The notes below the pieces were generated by a model. It searched no databases and had not been told where the DNA came from. It saw only the letters and a list, made by a program, of their open reading frames with translations. A DNA stretch of 64,000 bases from Nemophila menziesii. Lineage: Eukaryota; Streptophyta; Magnoliopsida; Boraginales; Hydrophyllaceae. The stretch is from contig JARWIR010000008.1 of NCBI GenBank assembly GCA_029959085.1, forward strand, positions 4,526,001 to 4,590,000. Reading direction: 5' to 3'. The translations under genes and the position numbers were made by a program. Shown piece after piece: positions 1 through 13,330 of the stretch; the first letter of the stretch is position 1; every line of letters starts with the position of its first letter.

Positions 1-370
1 TACCCTAAAGTCATTGAGGTAAGCATGATCTAAGCACGGAAAGAGAACACCATAACGATTAGAAACACCGGAGTTGTTTATTGAATGGATAATGAAATGA
101 GAGTTACTAAATGACTTATATATGAGTTAAAAAACATTAGTTTAAAAAGGGCCCACCCATTTTTACATGACAGGATTATGGTTCAAGTCAAAGTGAAAGA
201 AAATGATATAACTTATTCATCTTGACTCCGAATCGACTTCTGTCACTTCACACGCGACATTGACTTTAAGATCTCTCTAAATGAGAAAAAAATCAAGTCC
301 AGAATTCTCACCAGTATTTCATAGTGATTGAAACAATAAGAGGCAAAAATTTCTCCGACAAATGCTCCAA
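1..370. repeat. Flank of the truncated LTR, older LTR-derived repeat (copy A)
   Basis: This stretch matches bases 24104-24470 almost base for base, and more distantly 6650-7030, 46940-47300 and 35930-36250. The other copies show it is the 3' part of an older LTR family, here called LTR2. No gene is visible. It ends in the same TCCAA that precedes the gypsy LTR at 24471, so this is a second copy of the same insertion junction. Confidence 0.75.
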
Positions 371-1389
371 TGGTGTCGCCTAGGGCGTGATAAAATGATA
401 GATAAAATAAACGCAAATAAACACCCTAGGCTAGCACCGTTCTGCAAGTATACAAGACGTATGCAAGTTTTAATGATAAATAGAATTCGTTCCTCAGAGA
501 CTACGAAAGTTAGGAAGAACTTATGCAAATTATCAAGTGCGGATAAGAATGCTAGATCAGATTAATACGTAGGAAAATAAAAGAAAAGAGATTTTTGTTT
601 GATTTTGGGAAATAGAAAATTAGACTTAATAAATGAAAGACAAGAAAAGTAAATAAGCAAAGAAGAAATAGATGAGAGTTTATCTTAAGATATTAGCAAG
701 TAATCCCGACTAGTCTTGTTTATTCTAACATGTAAGGGAGAATAATGTAGTATTGCATTAATTAGAATTCTAAATTCATATTCCTTAGACCTTGAGAGAG
801 ACTAAGAGGGCTACGGAACAACCACGGGGCAGTTTCAAATAGGGTTATCAAGCGCTACCAAGGCCATAAGAAAACAATTCCTTCAATTGGTGATATGGTG
901 ATTGAAACAAACCCTAATGACTATCTAGTTAGGGTGTAGTTGTCAGGACAAAATCCTTATTCTAGACGTTATGTGGTGTTTCAAAAATTAGACACTCCTT
1001 CCAGGTGACCATCTAACTACTATTAAAGTAATCTTATACTCGTGCACTAGCAAGGAAAACAGTCAGTAAATCAAAACACATAAACAGAGAATAAAACATG
1101 AATTCAAATTAAATACGAAGTATCCCAAATCGGATAGAAAGAACTAGGGTTCATACATATATGCTAAATCTCAAGCAAAAATTATTTAGTTCATACTAAT
1201 GAAAGAAAAGAAAGAAATTACAAATTTAAAGGTTGAAGAAGACATAATATGGTGTTCAGCTCCTTCCAGACTTCTCTTCTTTTGTTGTAAGCTTCCTCTA
1301 GGCTTAATGTTTGCTAAGGATGTATTTCTTCTGATAAAAGGGTGTATTTATAGGGTATAGGAAACCATAGCCTTTTTATTGGAGTGGAA
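371..1389 (-). mobile_element. Truncated Ty3/gypsy LTR
   Basis: The sequence starts TGGTGTCGCC and follows the LTR at 24471-25490 with few differences. Homology stops after GGAGTGGAA near 1389, where copy B1 sequence begins. About 545 bp of the full 1565 bp LTR (the part away from this edge) and the whole internal region are missing. It keeps the LTR TATA box for minus-strand transcription (TATAAATA near 1344-1353 read in reverse). Because flank and LTR edge match the copy at 24 kb, it most likely arose by duplication of that junction rather than by a new insertion. Confidence 0.8.
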
Positions 1390-1399
1390 ACCATAACCT

Positions 1400-3650
1400 T
1401 GCTCTCAAATTATTTCAACATTTTTTGTTTTTTAATGTTAATCTTGGGTAATTATAATTAAATTTGTGAGTTCAAGTTCATGTATACATTTTATTATATT
1501 AGGTGTTTCATTAAGAAGACATATAAAATTGATTCTTTCATCCATTTTAGTGATTGAAATAAAAATAAACATAAGATATAATCCATTCTTGACTGGCAGT
1601 ATTCGAACAAATATATGTCATCCAAGTGTCTTTTCCTTATTTAAACAACTCAATGCATACAATTGGAATAGAAGAACTCAATGCCTAATGTTATATGTTG
1701 CACATCGCATATATTTACTAATGCAATCTAGTATTGAAATTTTGTCTATATATCATATCCATATAGTCCACATTCTTTCACATTTATCATACTTACATTT
1801 TTTAGCTACTTTCCATCTACTATAAATATTCTTTCATATTCTATTTGCTTTCTGAAAGTTGAGTTTTATTTCTAGAAGGCTAAACAACTAAACATCATTA
1901 TCATTGTATTTTGAATTGATTTTTTCCTAAGAAATAAGAATATAAGATAATTCATATTAACATTTACACATCTAACCTACCTTGTATTCTTCTAATATTT
2001 TATTGTAAGTTTTTATATACAATAAAATGAGTAATAGAGTACGTGGGGTGGGCAGTGTAAGTGTAAGTGTGGGGAGTGTATTGGTGTATGCCGAAGGAGT
2101 GTGTGTAGGTAATAAATGTATGTGATATTTTTTCATAGTTATAAAGTAAGAAGCGTTTGACTTGTGAATTAGCATTCAATTTTTCTAAAGTTTAAATGTT
2201 GTGTGGACCCACAAGAACATATATAATCAAAACAAATTTTGGTACATTTTATATCTTGTATTTTATTAAAGAATATTGTTTAATCTATATATTTTATTTA
2301 CCCACTTTGTATACATATACCATTAAAAAAGTATAATGAAAATAATATATTCATCCCAAAATATATAATTTACATACTTTTTTCCGGTATATATTTTAAT
2401 AATAAATTACACCATCTAGAAACATATTAATTTTTGAATGGATATCATAAATACTCCTCTACAAAATGGAAAAAAAATTGTGATCCACACGAACATTCAA
2501 CTTCGCATAATTCATCTTCGTGTATATGGATCTACCAATCTACGTAAATCTTCCCCCTATGTAAAAAACAAAATTTAATGTCATATTAAACATAGAGTGA
2601 CCAAGACTTTAATTGTACATAATAATATTGTGAAGGTCGTGTGTGTTGGAAATATTTTGATTGGACATGTTTCAATATGCAGTAATCTCAAGGCATTTTC
2701 AATAAGATGGTTGGGAGGGACAACGTCATTCAAAATTTTATTATTACAAAATGAGTTTACATATTACAGTGATGTGTTAGTCTCTAATTTAAGAGTTTTA
2801 CAATATACCTCATTTATTTTAAAAATTATATTTATCCCATGTGTTTCTATTACATGCAGAAAGGTCTCTATATTACATTATATTGTGTATAGATCATATA
2901 GGTTTGTATATTGTACAAAATACCATAATGATTTTTAAAAAAAAAGTTACACCTTTATATAATATTTTAGATTTCTAACTATTTCTATTTAATCTTAGAG
3001 AACACTTTATTTTATTTTTTTGTAAATACATGATATAATTTTTCTAAATTTAATGCCAAATTAATTTAATATTTTAGATCGTTGAAATTATTGAATTAAA
3101 TTTTTTTATAAATTATAATATATTGCATATTACAACCTATATGTCAAAAATATTGTAAAACTATTCAACCATTTTACAACAAAGAACGTTGTAAAAAAAG
3201 TTAACCTTAAAAAATAAAGTTAACTTATATATATATGGTATTATCTAACCTATTTATAAAATATAATGTATCCTAAAAACATTCAAACTTTCCTAAATAT
3301 CATATATTTTAGAGAAAATTGTACTTCAAAAACAATTTATCACAGTTAACATATATTATGACCCTTAATTAGGAAAGATAGTTTAAAATATTTTGAGCGA
3401 AATATAAATAAATTTAAAGTAAACGGGTTCTATAGTAGTCTTTCCTTTTAATACTTACCACCTAGATATCCAATGAGATATCATGAAACCATCATATTTG
3501 TATATTTATTTGTCTAATATAATCGTTAGAAATATGACAAAGTGGGTGAAAAGATAATATATATATTTTAACGTAAAACTAGTAACATTTTATTCATATT
3601 CAACTAAAATCTCGAATTATATATATATATATATATATGTTTATTTAAAT
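1400..3650. other. AT-rich sequence, no gene seen
   Basis: Only short open frames without recognisable similarity occur here, including a 113-codon frame at 2597-2938 that copy B2 does not keep open. A G-rich stretch at 2041-2110 (GTGTAAGTGTAAGTG and similar) is poorly kept in B2. I see no splice-bounded exons, RNA genes or terminal repeats. Confidence 0.6.
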
Positions 3651-4042
3651 ATTGTTATTGAATTATTCAATAATATATATAAACGTTCATAAACATGTGT
3701 TGCTATAGTTTAGTGAATCTCAAGGTAAGAAATTAATCATAGATAATGGATTATAAAAAATAAATTATTTTATTTATGTTATAATTTTATTTTATATAAA
3801 TATATAGAAGTTTCAAGTAGAAATGTATGAAACTAAATGGTTAAGCAATTAGGTTTTTTTATATAGAATAATACGTTAAGAAAAATAATTAATTCAATTG
3901 CATTTAATTTTTAATTAAATCAATAGTAAATTACACAAAATAAATATAAATAATTAATTTAATCATATTTTACAAGCATTAAATCCATACATTTTACAAA
4001 AATTGCAGTTTATAATTATCTTATATTAATTTTGTTACTTAC

Positions 4043-4873
4043 TCATAATTGAAATGGAATGACCAACGACCTTGTACTCATGATAGTATAAGTGTTCCTT
4101 AGTGAGCATGTAAGCTGTAATCACTATATGAAAATAAAGTAATATTGTTATAGTTTACTCTAATATTTCATATATTTAAAATGTTGTTAGCCACATACTC
4201 ACTTACTAACATATTCTCCAATATATTATAAAGTCACATAAATACATAAATACATAAATATTTGATAAAATGTGTTTCCTATATACATATTCTGTATTCA
4301 AGCAAATATATTTACAACTCTATCATTTCATATATGTTCTCTCGTGTTAAATCAAACACGTAAAAAATATTAAAGCTAAGTAGCATTATATAGATAAATA
4401 AAATAATATTTTCACTTTTATTTATCATCTAAAGATTGAATTAACAGTTATGTGTAGTTTATAAAATGTCAACATAAGGGTGTACATTCACATTAAATAT
4501 CAAAAATTTAACCCACTATTCATATAATTAATATAAATCTATTTTTATTTAGTTATCATGTATAAACATGATTCAAATTTGCTTCTAACATAATGATAAT
4601 ATTTGAAAATAAAAAATAAATATATAATGAAAGAGGAAAATCCATGTTTAAGCATTTGTTATCCCTTGAGAAAAATATATAATGTATTTATAGAGGTATA
4701 ATTCATACTACACATAATTCGTTATAAGTACACAAATAAAATTCATAAACAACGATCTAGAGATTTCTTAATATAAACAAAATAATTTAAAATAAATGAT
4801 AACAATAGCCCTTCCATAAATTGCTATATAATTTATCATATTCAAAAAAAAGTATCTTGTATTTTTTCCTCAA

Positions 4874-4967
<94 letters not shown>

Positions 4968-6235
4968 AAATCTAGCCGACCCTTAAGTAAATACATGTCC
5001 AATTGAGTTTCTTTATATCCAATCTAGCCACTATAACTTACAACAACAAAAAAAAAATTTAATAATCACTTTATCTTACTCAATATCATATTCATTATAT
5101 TTCAAAAACAAAACTATTTTGGTACAATGAATACATGGTTACTTTGTATCTCAAAATTCAAATTCTCAAAATATTTACCTTTGTCATTACTTCAAAATGA
5201 TGTGTCTTATAATTTATAACCTATTTACAATTTATTAATTTTTAATAAATATAAATACTTATATTATTAAGCGTATTATGTCTTAGCCTTATCATACAAT
5301 ATCATAAAAATTTCATCACAATAAATATTGAAAATCATAATTTCCATGGCAGACACCAATATAACTATTTATTTGTAAACTAGATTTGACACCTCCAAAA
5401 TACATAAGAAATTATGTGAATATTGATATTAGTTATGATATATATACATATTTTTATTTCTTTATACATTAATAGAATACTATTTTTTCAATCAATATTG
5501 TTTTTCATCACCATACCTCACCATACACCCCCACACCATAAAGAATGACCAATAATTAGAAAGAAATGACAATTAGCGACTATGCTAAAGTTTTTGTGTA
5601 TATATTAGAAAGGATAAGAAAAAAATCTAAAATAAAATAAAATATGTTTATTTTAAAAAATAATCAATTATTTTATATCTATTCAGATTAAACTACAAAT
5701 GACAAATTGTATAATTTCTTATTTTACATAAGACTTTAAAGAAATTCAAAAAATTTAATATCTGACAATATTGTATAAATCATTCAAGGATTTTGTGCAT
5801 TGAAGTAAGATCTTAACATAAATTTTTTTTTATCCCAATAAACTAATTAAACGAAATTATATTGTAGAAGAAGACCTTATAGAAAAAAAATTATCATATT
5901 CATAGTAGCACTCAAGAATGTGTATATACATTAATTTGTAATACGTAATAAATTATAAATAAACACTTGGATTTCCTGCAGAAATAAAACTTTACCTAAA
6001 GATTTTGAACAATATTTGTATATATCACTCGACGAATTACAAAATCCTAAAAATACATGTTTAAAGTAATCTATTCAAAGTATATAAGAAATTTGATTAT
6101 TTAGTCATACAAGTAGCAAATATAAAATAATAAAAAGATATATGAGCATAATAAAAAAAATACCTTGAATTTGTTATAGAAGTAGATAGAAACTGAATAG
6201 GATAGAGTAGCGGCTAGGGTTTTCTTAAATCAGAT
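4043..6235 (-). pseudogene. Two-exon gene relic, tentative N-terminus of ribosomal protein eL20 (RPL18a), copy 1
   Basis: Read on the minus strand, a likely 5' UTR exon ends at 6164 (ATTCAAG followed by GTATTT) and contains AAAACCCTAGCCGCT, a telo-box-like motif common near plant ribosomal protein genes. About 2 kb on, an acceptor (TTACAG) opens an exon at 4114; its ATG is at 4109 and its donor GTAAGT follows 4043. The 22 codons include LYYHEYKVVGHSI. The EYKVVG core resembles the start of eL20 (EYKVVGR in animals, HQYQVVGR in plants). No later exon was found. The exon is kept in three paralogous copies while surrounding sequence drifts. The gene identity is inference from a very short match and could be wrong. 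Confidence 0.35.
4875..4962. repeat. (TA)n microsatellite
   Basis: An almost pure TA run of about 88 bases with one short interruption. The matching place in copy B2 (45143-45171) is much shorter, so it has changed in length since the duplication. It creates a meaningless Tyr-Ile frame. Confidence 0.95.
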
Positions 6236-6453
6236 AGATTTTATAGGTGTAAAAATAAACTATAGGTCCTTATTAAATGAATATTTTTTATATATTCTCC
6301 CCATAATGTCATAATTAATATATTACAAACCTAATAGAGTAATAAGGTAAAAGTTGTAGTCTTTTCATCTAATTTTTTTTATGTCTAACAATATTAATAT
6401 AAAATTCATGTCTGTACACAATTAGTATATTGTGAATTTTTTGAATAAAATTC

Positions 6454-6465
6454 ATATATATATAT

Positions 6466-6506
<41 letters not shown>

Positions 6507-6531
6507 CATACATACATATATATATATACAA
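6454..6531. repeat. TA/CATA microsatellite
   Basis: TA repeats mixed with ACATACAT units. Copy B2 has only a short TA run at 46810-46828. Confidence 0.9.
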
Positions 6532-6599
6532 AAGTCAATTATTCATTTCAAATTATGCACTTAAATATGGGTCTTCCAATTTTTGTGGTAATATAGACA

Positions 6600-7285
6600 T
6601 GGTAGGGGATGTGGTAATCATTAAAATGTAAAAAGAATTCATAGTACCCTAAAATCTTTAAGGTAAGCATGAAGCAAGCACGGAAAAGCACACTATAATG
6701 ATTAGAAACACCAGAGTTGTGTATTTGATGGATAATAAAATGAGGGATACTAAATGACATATGTATGAGTTAAAAAATATTTATATCCATGGGCTTGCTT
6801 AATTAGGTTTAAAATTGTCCAACCAATTTTTACATAGCAAAATTATGGATTAATTCAAGATGGAAGAAAAAAAGTATACCTTATTCATCTTAACTCCGAA
6901 TCGACTTTCTTCACTTCACACACGACAACCGATTTAAAAATCTCTCTAAATCAAAAGAGATCAGGTCCATAACTCTCAAAAATATTTCATAGTGCCTGAA
7001 ATACTAAGAGGCAACAATTTCTCCGACAAATGCTACAACATTCCAAAGTGACTCTAACCTCAAATTCTACCTTGCCTTGGGTTTATCTTGAATTTTTGAA
7101 TTCCTCTCCTAATCTTGGAACCTTTTATAAACTATGTTCCTAAAATCTACACACTTAAAACACAATTAAGACCCAAAAACTCTATAAATTGTAATATATC
7201 CAAAACAAGAATTAAAAGTATGATATAAAAATACTAGGAAAAACTCTATAACTTAGGCCCAATAAACTCTTAAAATAATGTATGA
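6600..7285. repeat. Old LTR-derived repeat (LTR2), empty site for the gypsy element
   Basis: Matches 24060-24470 plus 34871-35118 with no gypsy element between. At 7031-7045 the sequence reads TGCTACAACATTCCAAAG, which equals the two gypsy flanks joined with a single copy of the target site. It ends at AATAATGT, after which copies near 35118 and 36497 go on to the end of the LTR while B1 and B2 switch to other sequence. No coding content. Confidence 0.75.
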
Positions 7286-7580
7286 TCAACTACCGTTATA
7301 ATCCTTCTACTATATGAACAAAATATGCAAACTTCACCACAACAAAATTATGTTTATAGATTCAAATATATACTTTTTCATGTTTATAAGAACAAATACA
7401 AGTGAAACTTAAAGTATAAATGAGTAAATATCACCAATAAAATTTACCAAATATTATATAATGTTAAATTAAAATCAGATTTATTCAAGTACCTTTTACA
7501 ACACATAACGTAGTGAATAAAAAGATAAACGAATACCTAAATAAAAAGGGTCAAATAGATTTATATAAACCTATTCTATA
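7284..7580. repeat. Dispersed AT-rich repeat, also at 13805-14130
   Basis: The stretch from ATGATCAACTACCG to GGGTCAAATAGA is a diverged copy of 13805-14130 in the same orientation; both recur in B2 at 47545-47830 and 51404-51720. The second copy lies just beyond the end of the recognisable copia reverse transcriptase, so it may be copia 3' sequence, but no LTR ends could be fixed. Confidence 0.6.
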
Positions 7581-7894
7581 CACTTATTTTACTTGATTTA
7601 AATCAATATAGTCTTAAAATTTAATTTCATACGAAACGTGTAAATAAATATATAAAAAAACACATTCACTAATCCATGATTATAAATAAAACCCATGTTT
7701 CATGACCAATAAAATATACACATATATCAATATACATTACTATCAATTTATGATTATATAATCACCGACCTTAAATAAATCATGTAAGAAAAATAAAAAA
7801 ATATCTATTTACACCATTTATGTATACAATTGAAAATAAAATGGACACATTTAATAAATATTCACAATAGTTGTGAAATATTTCTTTTAAATAA

Positions 7895-10603
7895 AAAATA
7901 TAGATACTTCTGATGATGTGAGGTGAACATTGTATAACAATATATAATAAAAGAGTATGTATAATTTTCACATTTAATACTTCTACATTATAAATTTTAC
8001 AATAATATAGATCAGATTATTTGTAAAATTCAAATCTAACCTATATAAAAAAAGTTATTAATTTAATTAATATGATAGTAAAACCTCAATAATTGGGTTG
8101 ATATATTTTAAATCTAGAGAAAAAATATCTAAAACATTTAATAAATAGTTCATTAACATTTTTACAAAAAGGTTGAAAGATATACACAAACTCTGATAAA
8201 ACATAAATAAGTCTCTAAAGAATGATATCATTAGAGTTTGTAGAATAAACAAATGATACATATCTACATAAATAAAATAAAATTATAATTAAACAAAAAA
8301 ATTTACAATACAGTTCTATATTTAATTTTATTTTTTGAAAAAAAAAATCTAACAACTTGAATGCATAATAAGAAAATTACAAACCATTTGCCGGTGTAAA
8401 TATATCTATTTAGCATATTTCAATATTTTTGTCTTTATTTGTTTTAGTTCAACAATAAATCAACATATAAGGTTATTAAATTTTGATGAAGAAGAATTTT
8501 CGGAAAATCATTACAATAGGAAGTAGTGAAAAAATAAGTTTAATTTGAGTAAAGTATTTTACATGAAGTTGAGAAAAAAAGTAAAAGTTAATGGAGAAAG
8601 GTAGAAATTAAAAATAATGACTAGAGATTTTATGTATTATATGTATATCATTGTATTAGAATGAGATTTTTTTTATATTTCCATGATTTATAAAAAGATT
8701 AGGCTACTAAACATATTAACATATTTCATTTAAGATTGACACATAATGGTTTGATATGCTGAGGGACTAAATAATTTATAAAAATTTACCATACTTTATT
8801 TTGATCCATACCTCATTTTTTAAAATTAGAGTTTGTTTAATATCCGTACACACAAATAATAACCATTTGTTATAAAGATAACTAAACTCTAACCTCTAAC
8901 CTTAAACACTAAACCTAAAACCAAACCCCAATACCATAAAACCTAAACAATATATCCTAAGAAAATTCTCCTCTTTCTCTTTAAATTTTTCTCTGTAGGG
9001 TTTTACCATAGTGAAATTCCATGAGAGCGCAAGTTTTCCACCACCTTTCAGCCACCCACTACTTCCTTTTTTCTTGTTTCCTCCTTCACACCAATAGATT
9101 TTCTTTCAAAGAAACCAACCATCCTACTTTTTCCGAAAGAAAAATTATAGTTTTTTTATTTTCCTAACTTTATGTTTTAATGCATTCTTTAATGATGTAT
9201 CAATCTACACGAAAGTGCATTGATTTCAGCATTTCTAACTTCTCCATCCATATTTTTAACAATTTTTTCTTCTTTCCTCATTTTCTCCTTCATTTTTTTT
9301 ACCATTTTATCTGATTCAAGTTCTATTAGCTCGTAATTTTAATTCTCCATCTTTTAAGTACCATGCCGCTTAATGGAAAAAACAGCGTTAAAGGAAAATG
9401 TCAATGAAGCATTTGTAGAGATAGTCAAATATGTTCTTTCCTCATCTCATGTTGTTGTCAATAATAGTTTCTTGAGAAACCTACTCCCCGACTACTGCTA
9501 AGGTAACCAATCTATGTAAATATGTGTTGAATAGAGAAATAATATCTATGCCTTTAATTTCAAATTCCATCTCGCATGTTCAATACAATTGTAAAACTGA
9601 TTGTTCAAAGGTTGATGTTACTGCTATTAACCCTAATTTTGATAGAAATGAAGATATACTTATGTTAGAAAAAAAATTATTAGGTAAATTAAAACCATAA
9701 ATTCTCTCAAATAAGTACTTGAAAGGGTAAGATTTAAGAGGTTACACCAATAGCTGATTCTAATTCTAATCAAAGTAAAGTCAAAGCTATGAACAATGTC
9801 AATGCTGCTAGTAGTAATACAATTTCTACACATAATGAGAATAAAAGCAGAATCTATGCAATTTTTTTACTTTTTTTGTTAAGGTAGATTTAAAAATATC
9901 CTATTTAAAATCTAAACATTTTATTGGTAAGATGGTTGTTCAGCCACCAAAAGAAGTGACAGAAGCTGGTGACCACCAACCTTCTACATGATCCCAAACA
10001 TGGTTAAGTAAGTGGAAGAAGAATGGTAAAGTTGAAATAATCTCGGCTAGAACAAATGTCTTCCTATTTATCTTTCGGTGATATTTATCTTAGTAAAGCT
10101 GTTGAACAAATGTGCCATGTGGGTGGCGAAATCATGATCCACAAGAGATGATATGAAGTTAGTAAAATGCCACTTTAGATTAAATTGAAGAATATTCCTA
10201 TGCAATTGTGGACTAATAAAGGACTAAGATACTTTAGTAATGCTATTGTAGTCCCAGTTTAAATATACTTTATCACTAACATGAGAAATAGAATGAATTA
10301 TGCCAGAGTTTGTGCTAAAGCTGATACTACTCAAGATATGCACAAAGAAATTACTATTCACCTTTAAGAAAAAGATGTGCATTTATTTGATGGTGATTAT
10401 GAATGGTACCTCCTAATTTCACTTTGTGTAAGGCTTTCACTCACAAAAAACACTATCCCCAAAAGCTAAAGACAACCAAAAACAAACTTAGAAGAAAAAT
10501 CCAAATGTCAGATCAACAACGAAATAGAAAAGGCGAAAGAGAAGACAACTGAATGGGTGCAAGTTCAAAACAAGAAGAAAGATTGATATTTTAACCCTAT
10601 AAC
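7895..10603. repeat. 2.7 kb tandem duplication, unit 1
   Basis: Starts at AATATAGATACTTCTGATG and runs into LINE ORF1. At 10600 the LINE sequence TAACCCTATAACAAAA is fused directly to a second copy of the unit start. Unit 2 follows at 10604-13330. Copy B2 has only one unit (48165-50935), so the duplication is particular to B1 or was lost in B2. Confidence 0.85.
9363..10600 (+). pseudogene. LINE ORF1 relic (DUF4283 type), tandem unit 1
   Basis: A broken ORF1 of a plant non-LTR retrotransposon. The start ATGCCGCTTAATGG is preceded by a leader with a telomere-like tract (8886-8952). Frame pieces near 10190-10330 spell IPMQLWTNKGLRYFSNAIVV and RNRMNYARVCAKADTTQDM, matching the usual DUF4283-protein pattern in which IPLxLW is followed by NYARVC. 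About 35 bases around the W-K-H-C part are deleted relative to the other copies, and stops and frameshifts are frequent. The unit is cut off by the tandem-duplication junction before the ORF1 stop. Confidence 0.7.
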
Positions 10604-13330
10604 AAAAAATATAGATACTTGTGATGATGTGAGGTGAACATTGTATAACAATATATAATAAAAGAGTATGTATAATTTTTACATTTAATACTTCTACATT
10701 GTAAATTTTACAATAATACAGATCAGATTATTTGTAAAATTCAAATCTAACCTATATGAAAAAGTTATTAATTTAATTAATATGATAGTAAAACCTCAAT
10801 AATTGGGTTGATATATTTTAAATATAGAGAAAAAATATCTAAAACATTAAATAAATAGTTCATTAACATTTTTTAAAAAAGTTGAAAGATATACACACAC
10901 TCTGATAAAACATAAATAAGTCTCTAAAGAATGATATTATAGAGTTTGTAGAATAAAAAAATGATACATATCTACATAAATAAAATAAAATTATAATTAA
11001 ACAAAAAAAATTTACAGTACATTTCTATATTAAATTTTATTTTTTGAAAAAAAAAATCTAACAACTTAGAATGCATAATAAGAGAATTACAAACCATTTG
11101 CCTGTGTAAATATATCTCTTTAGCATTCTTCAATGTTTTTGTCTTTATTTGTTTTTGTTCAACAATAAATCAACATATAAGGTGTTTAAATTTTGATGAA
11201 GAAGAATTTTCGGAAAATCATTACTATAGGAAGTAGTGAAAAAAATTAGTTTAATTTGAGTAAAAAAATTTACAAGATGTTGAAAAAAAAGGTAAAAGTT
11301 AATGGAGAAAGGTAGAAATTAAAAATAATGAGTAGAGTTTTTATGTATTATATGTATATCATTGTATCAGAATGAGATTCTTTTTATATTTTCATGATTT
11401 ATAAAAGGATTAGGCTACTAAACATATTAACATATTTCATTTAAGATTGACACATAATGGTTTGATATGCTGAGGGACTAATTAATTTTTAGAAATTTAC
11501 CATACTTTATTTTGATCCATATCTCATTTTATAAAATTAGAGTTTTTTTAATATCCGTATACACAAATAATAACCATTTGTTATAAATATAACTAAACTC
11601 TAACCTCTAACCTTAAACACTAAACCTAAAACCAAACCCCAATACCATAAAACCTAAACAATGTATCCTAAAAAAATGCTCCTCTTTCTCTTTAAATTTT
11701 TCTCTGTAGGATTTTACCATAGTGAAATTCCATGAGAGCTCAAGTTTTCCACCACCTTTCGGCTACCCACTACTTCCTTTTTTCTTGTTTCCTCCTTCAC
11801 AACAATATATTTCCTTTCAAAGAAACCAACCATCCTACTTTTTCCAAAAGAAAAATTCTAGTTTTTTTATTTTCCTAACTTTATGTTTTAATGCATTCTT
11901 TAATGATGTATTAATCTAGACGAAAGTGCATTGATTTCAGCATTTCTAAATTCTCCATCCATATTTTTAACAATTTTTTCTTCTTTCCTCATTTGCTCCT
12001 TCATTTTTTACCATTTTATTTGATTCAAGTTCTATTAGCTCGTAATTTTAATTCTCCATCTTTTAACATGCCGCTTAATGGAAAAACCAGCGCTAAAGGA
12101 AAAATGTCAATGAAGCATTTGTAGAGATAGTCAAATATGTTCATTCCTCATCGCATGTTGTTGTCAATAATAGTTTCTTGAGAAACCTACTCACCGACTA
12201 CTGCTAAGGTGACCAATCAATGTAAATATGTGTTGAATAGAGAAATAATATCTACGCCTGTAATTTAAAATTCCACCTCGCATGTTCAAGACAATTGTAA
12301 AACTGAGTGTTCAAAGGTTGATGTTACTGCTATTAACCCTAATTTTGATAGAAATGAAGATATAATTTTGTTAGAAAAAAAATTATTAAGTAACTTAAAG
12401 CCCTAAATTCTCTCAAAGAAGTAAAGGGAAGATTTAAGAGGTTACACAAATAGCTGATTCTAATTCTAATCAAAGTACCATCAAATCTATGAACAATGTC
12501 AATGCTGCTAGTAGTAATACAATTTCTAGACATAATGAGAATAAAGGCACAATCTAGGCCATTTTTTTTTACTTTTTTTGTTAAGGGAGATTTCAAGATG
12601 ACCTATTTAAAATCTAAACATTTTATTGGTAAGATGGTTGTTCAGACACCAAAAGTAGTGACAGAAGTTGGGGCCGACACATGGAAACATTGCCTTCTTT
12701 GGTGAAACACCATCCTTCTACATGATCCCAAACATGGTTAAGTCAGTGGAAGAACAATGGTAAAGTTGAAATAATCTCGGCTAGAACAAATGTCTTCCTA
12801 TTTATCTTTCGGTGATAATGATCTTAGTAAAGCTCTTGAACAAATGTGCCATGTGGGTGGCGAAATCATGATCCACAAAAGATGATATCAAGTTAGTAAA
12901 ATGCCACTTTAGATTAAATTGAAGAATATTCCTATGCAATTGTGGACTAATAAAGGACTAAGATACTTTAGTAATGCTATTGTAGTCCCAGTTTAAATGT
13001 ACTTGATCACTAACATGAGAAATAGAATGAATTATGCCAGAGTTTGTGCTAAAGCTGATACTACTCAAGATATGCACAAAGAAATTACTATTGACCTTTA
13101 AGAAAAAGGTGTGCATTTATTTGATGGTGATTATGAATGGTACCTCCCAATTTCACTTTGTGTAAGGCTTTCACTCACAACACAACACGATCCCCAAATG
13201 CTAAAGACAACCAAAAACAAACTTGAAAGAAAAGGCCAAATATTAGATCAACAACGAAATAGAAAAGGAGGAAGAGAAGACAACTGAATGGGTGCAAGTT
13301 CAAAACAAGAAGAAAGATTGATATTTTAAC
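10604..13330. repeat. 2.7 kb tandem duplication, unit 2
   Basis: Direct repeat of 7895-10603 with scattered substitutions and small indels. At its far edge the LINE sequence continues normally (ACAAAACATGCACAACC), as in copy B2, which shows that unit 1 carries the artificial junction. Confidence 0.85.

Noticed and set aside
2597..2938. 113-codon open frame as a host gene
   Set aside because: No recognisable motif, and copy B2 (about 42790-43130) does not keep the frame.
4787..5002. Tyr-Ile repeat open frame
   Set aside because: It is a by-product of a (TA)n microsatellite; the same holds at 22607-22798.
8886..8952. A true interstitial telomere array
   Set aside because: Units are too degenerate and the tract occurs at the same place in three LINE copies, so it travels with the repeat.
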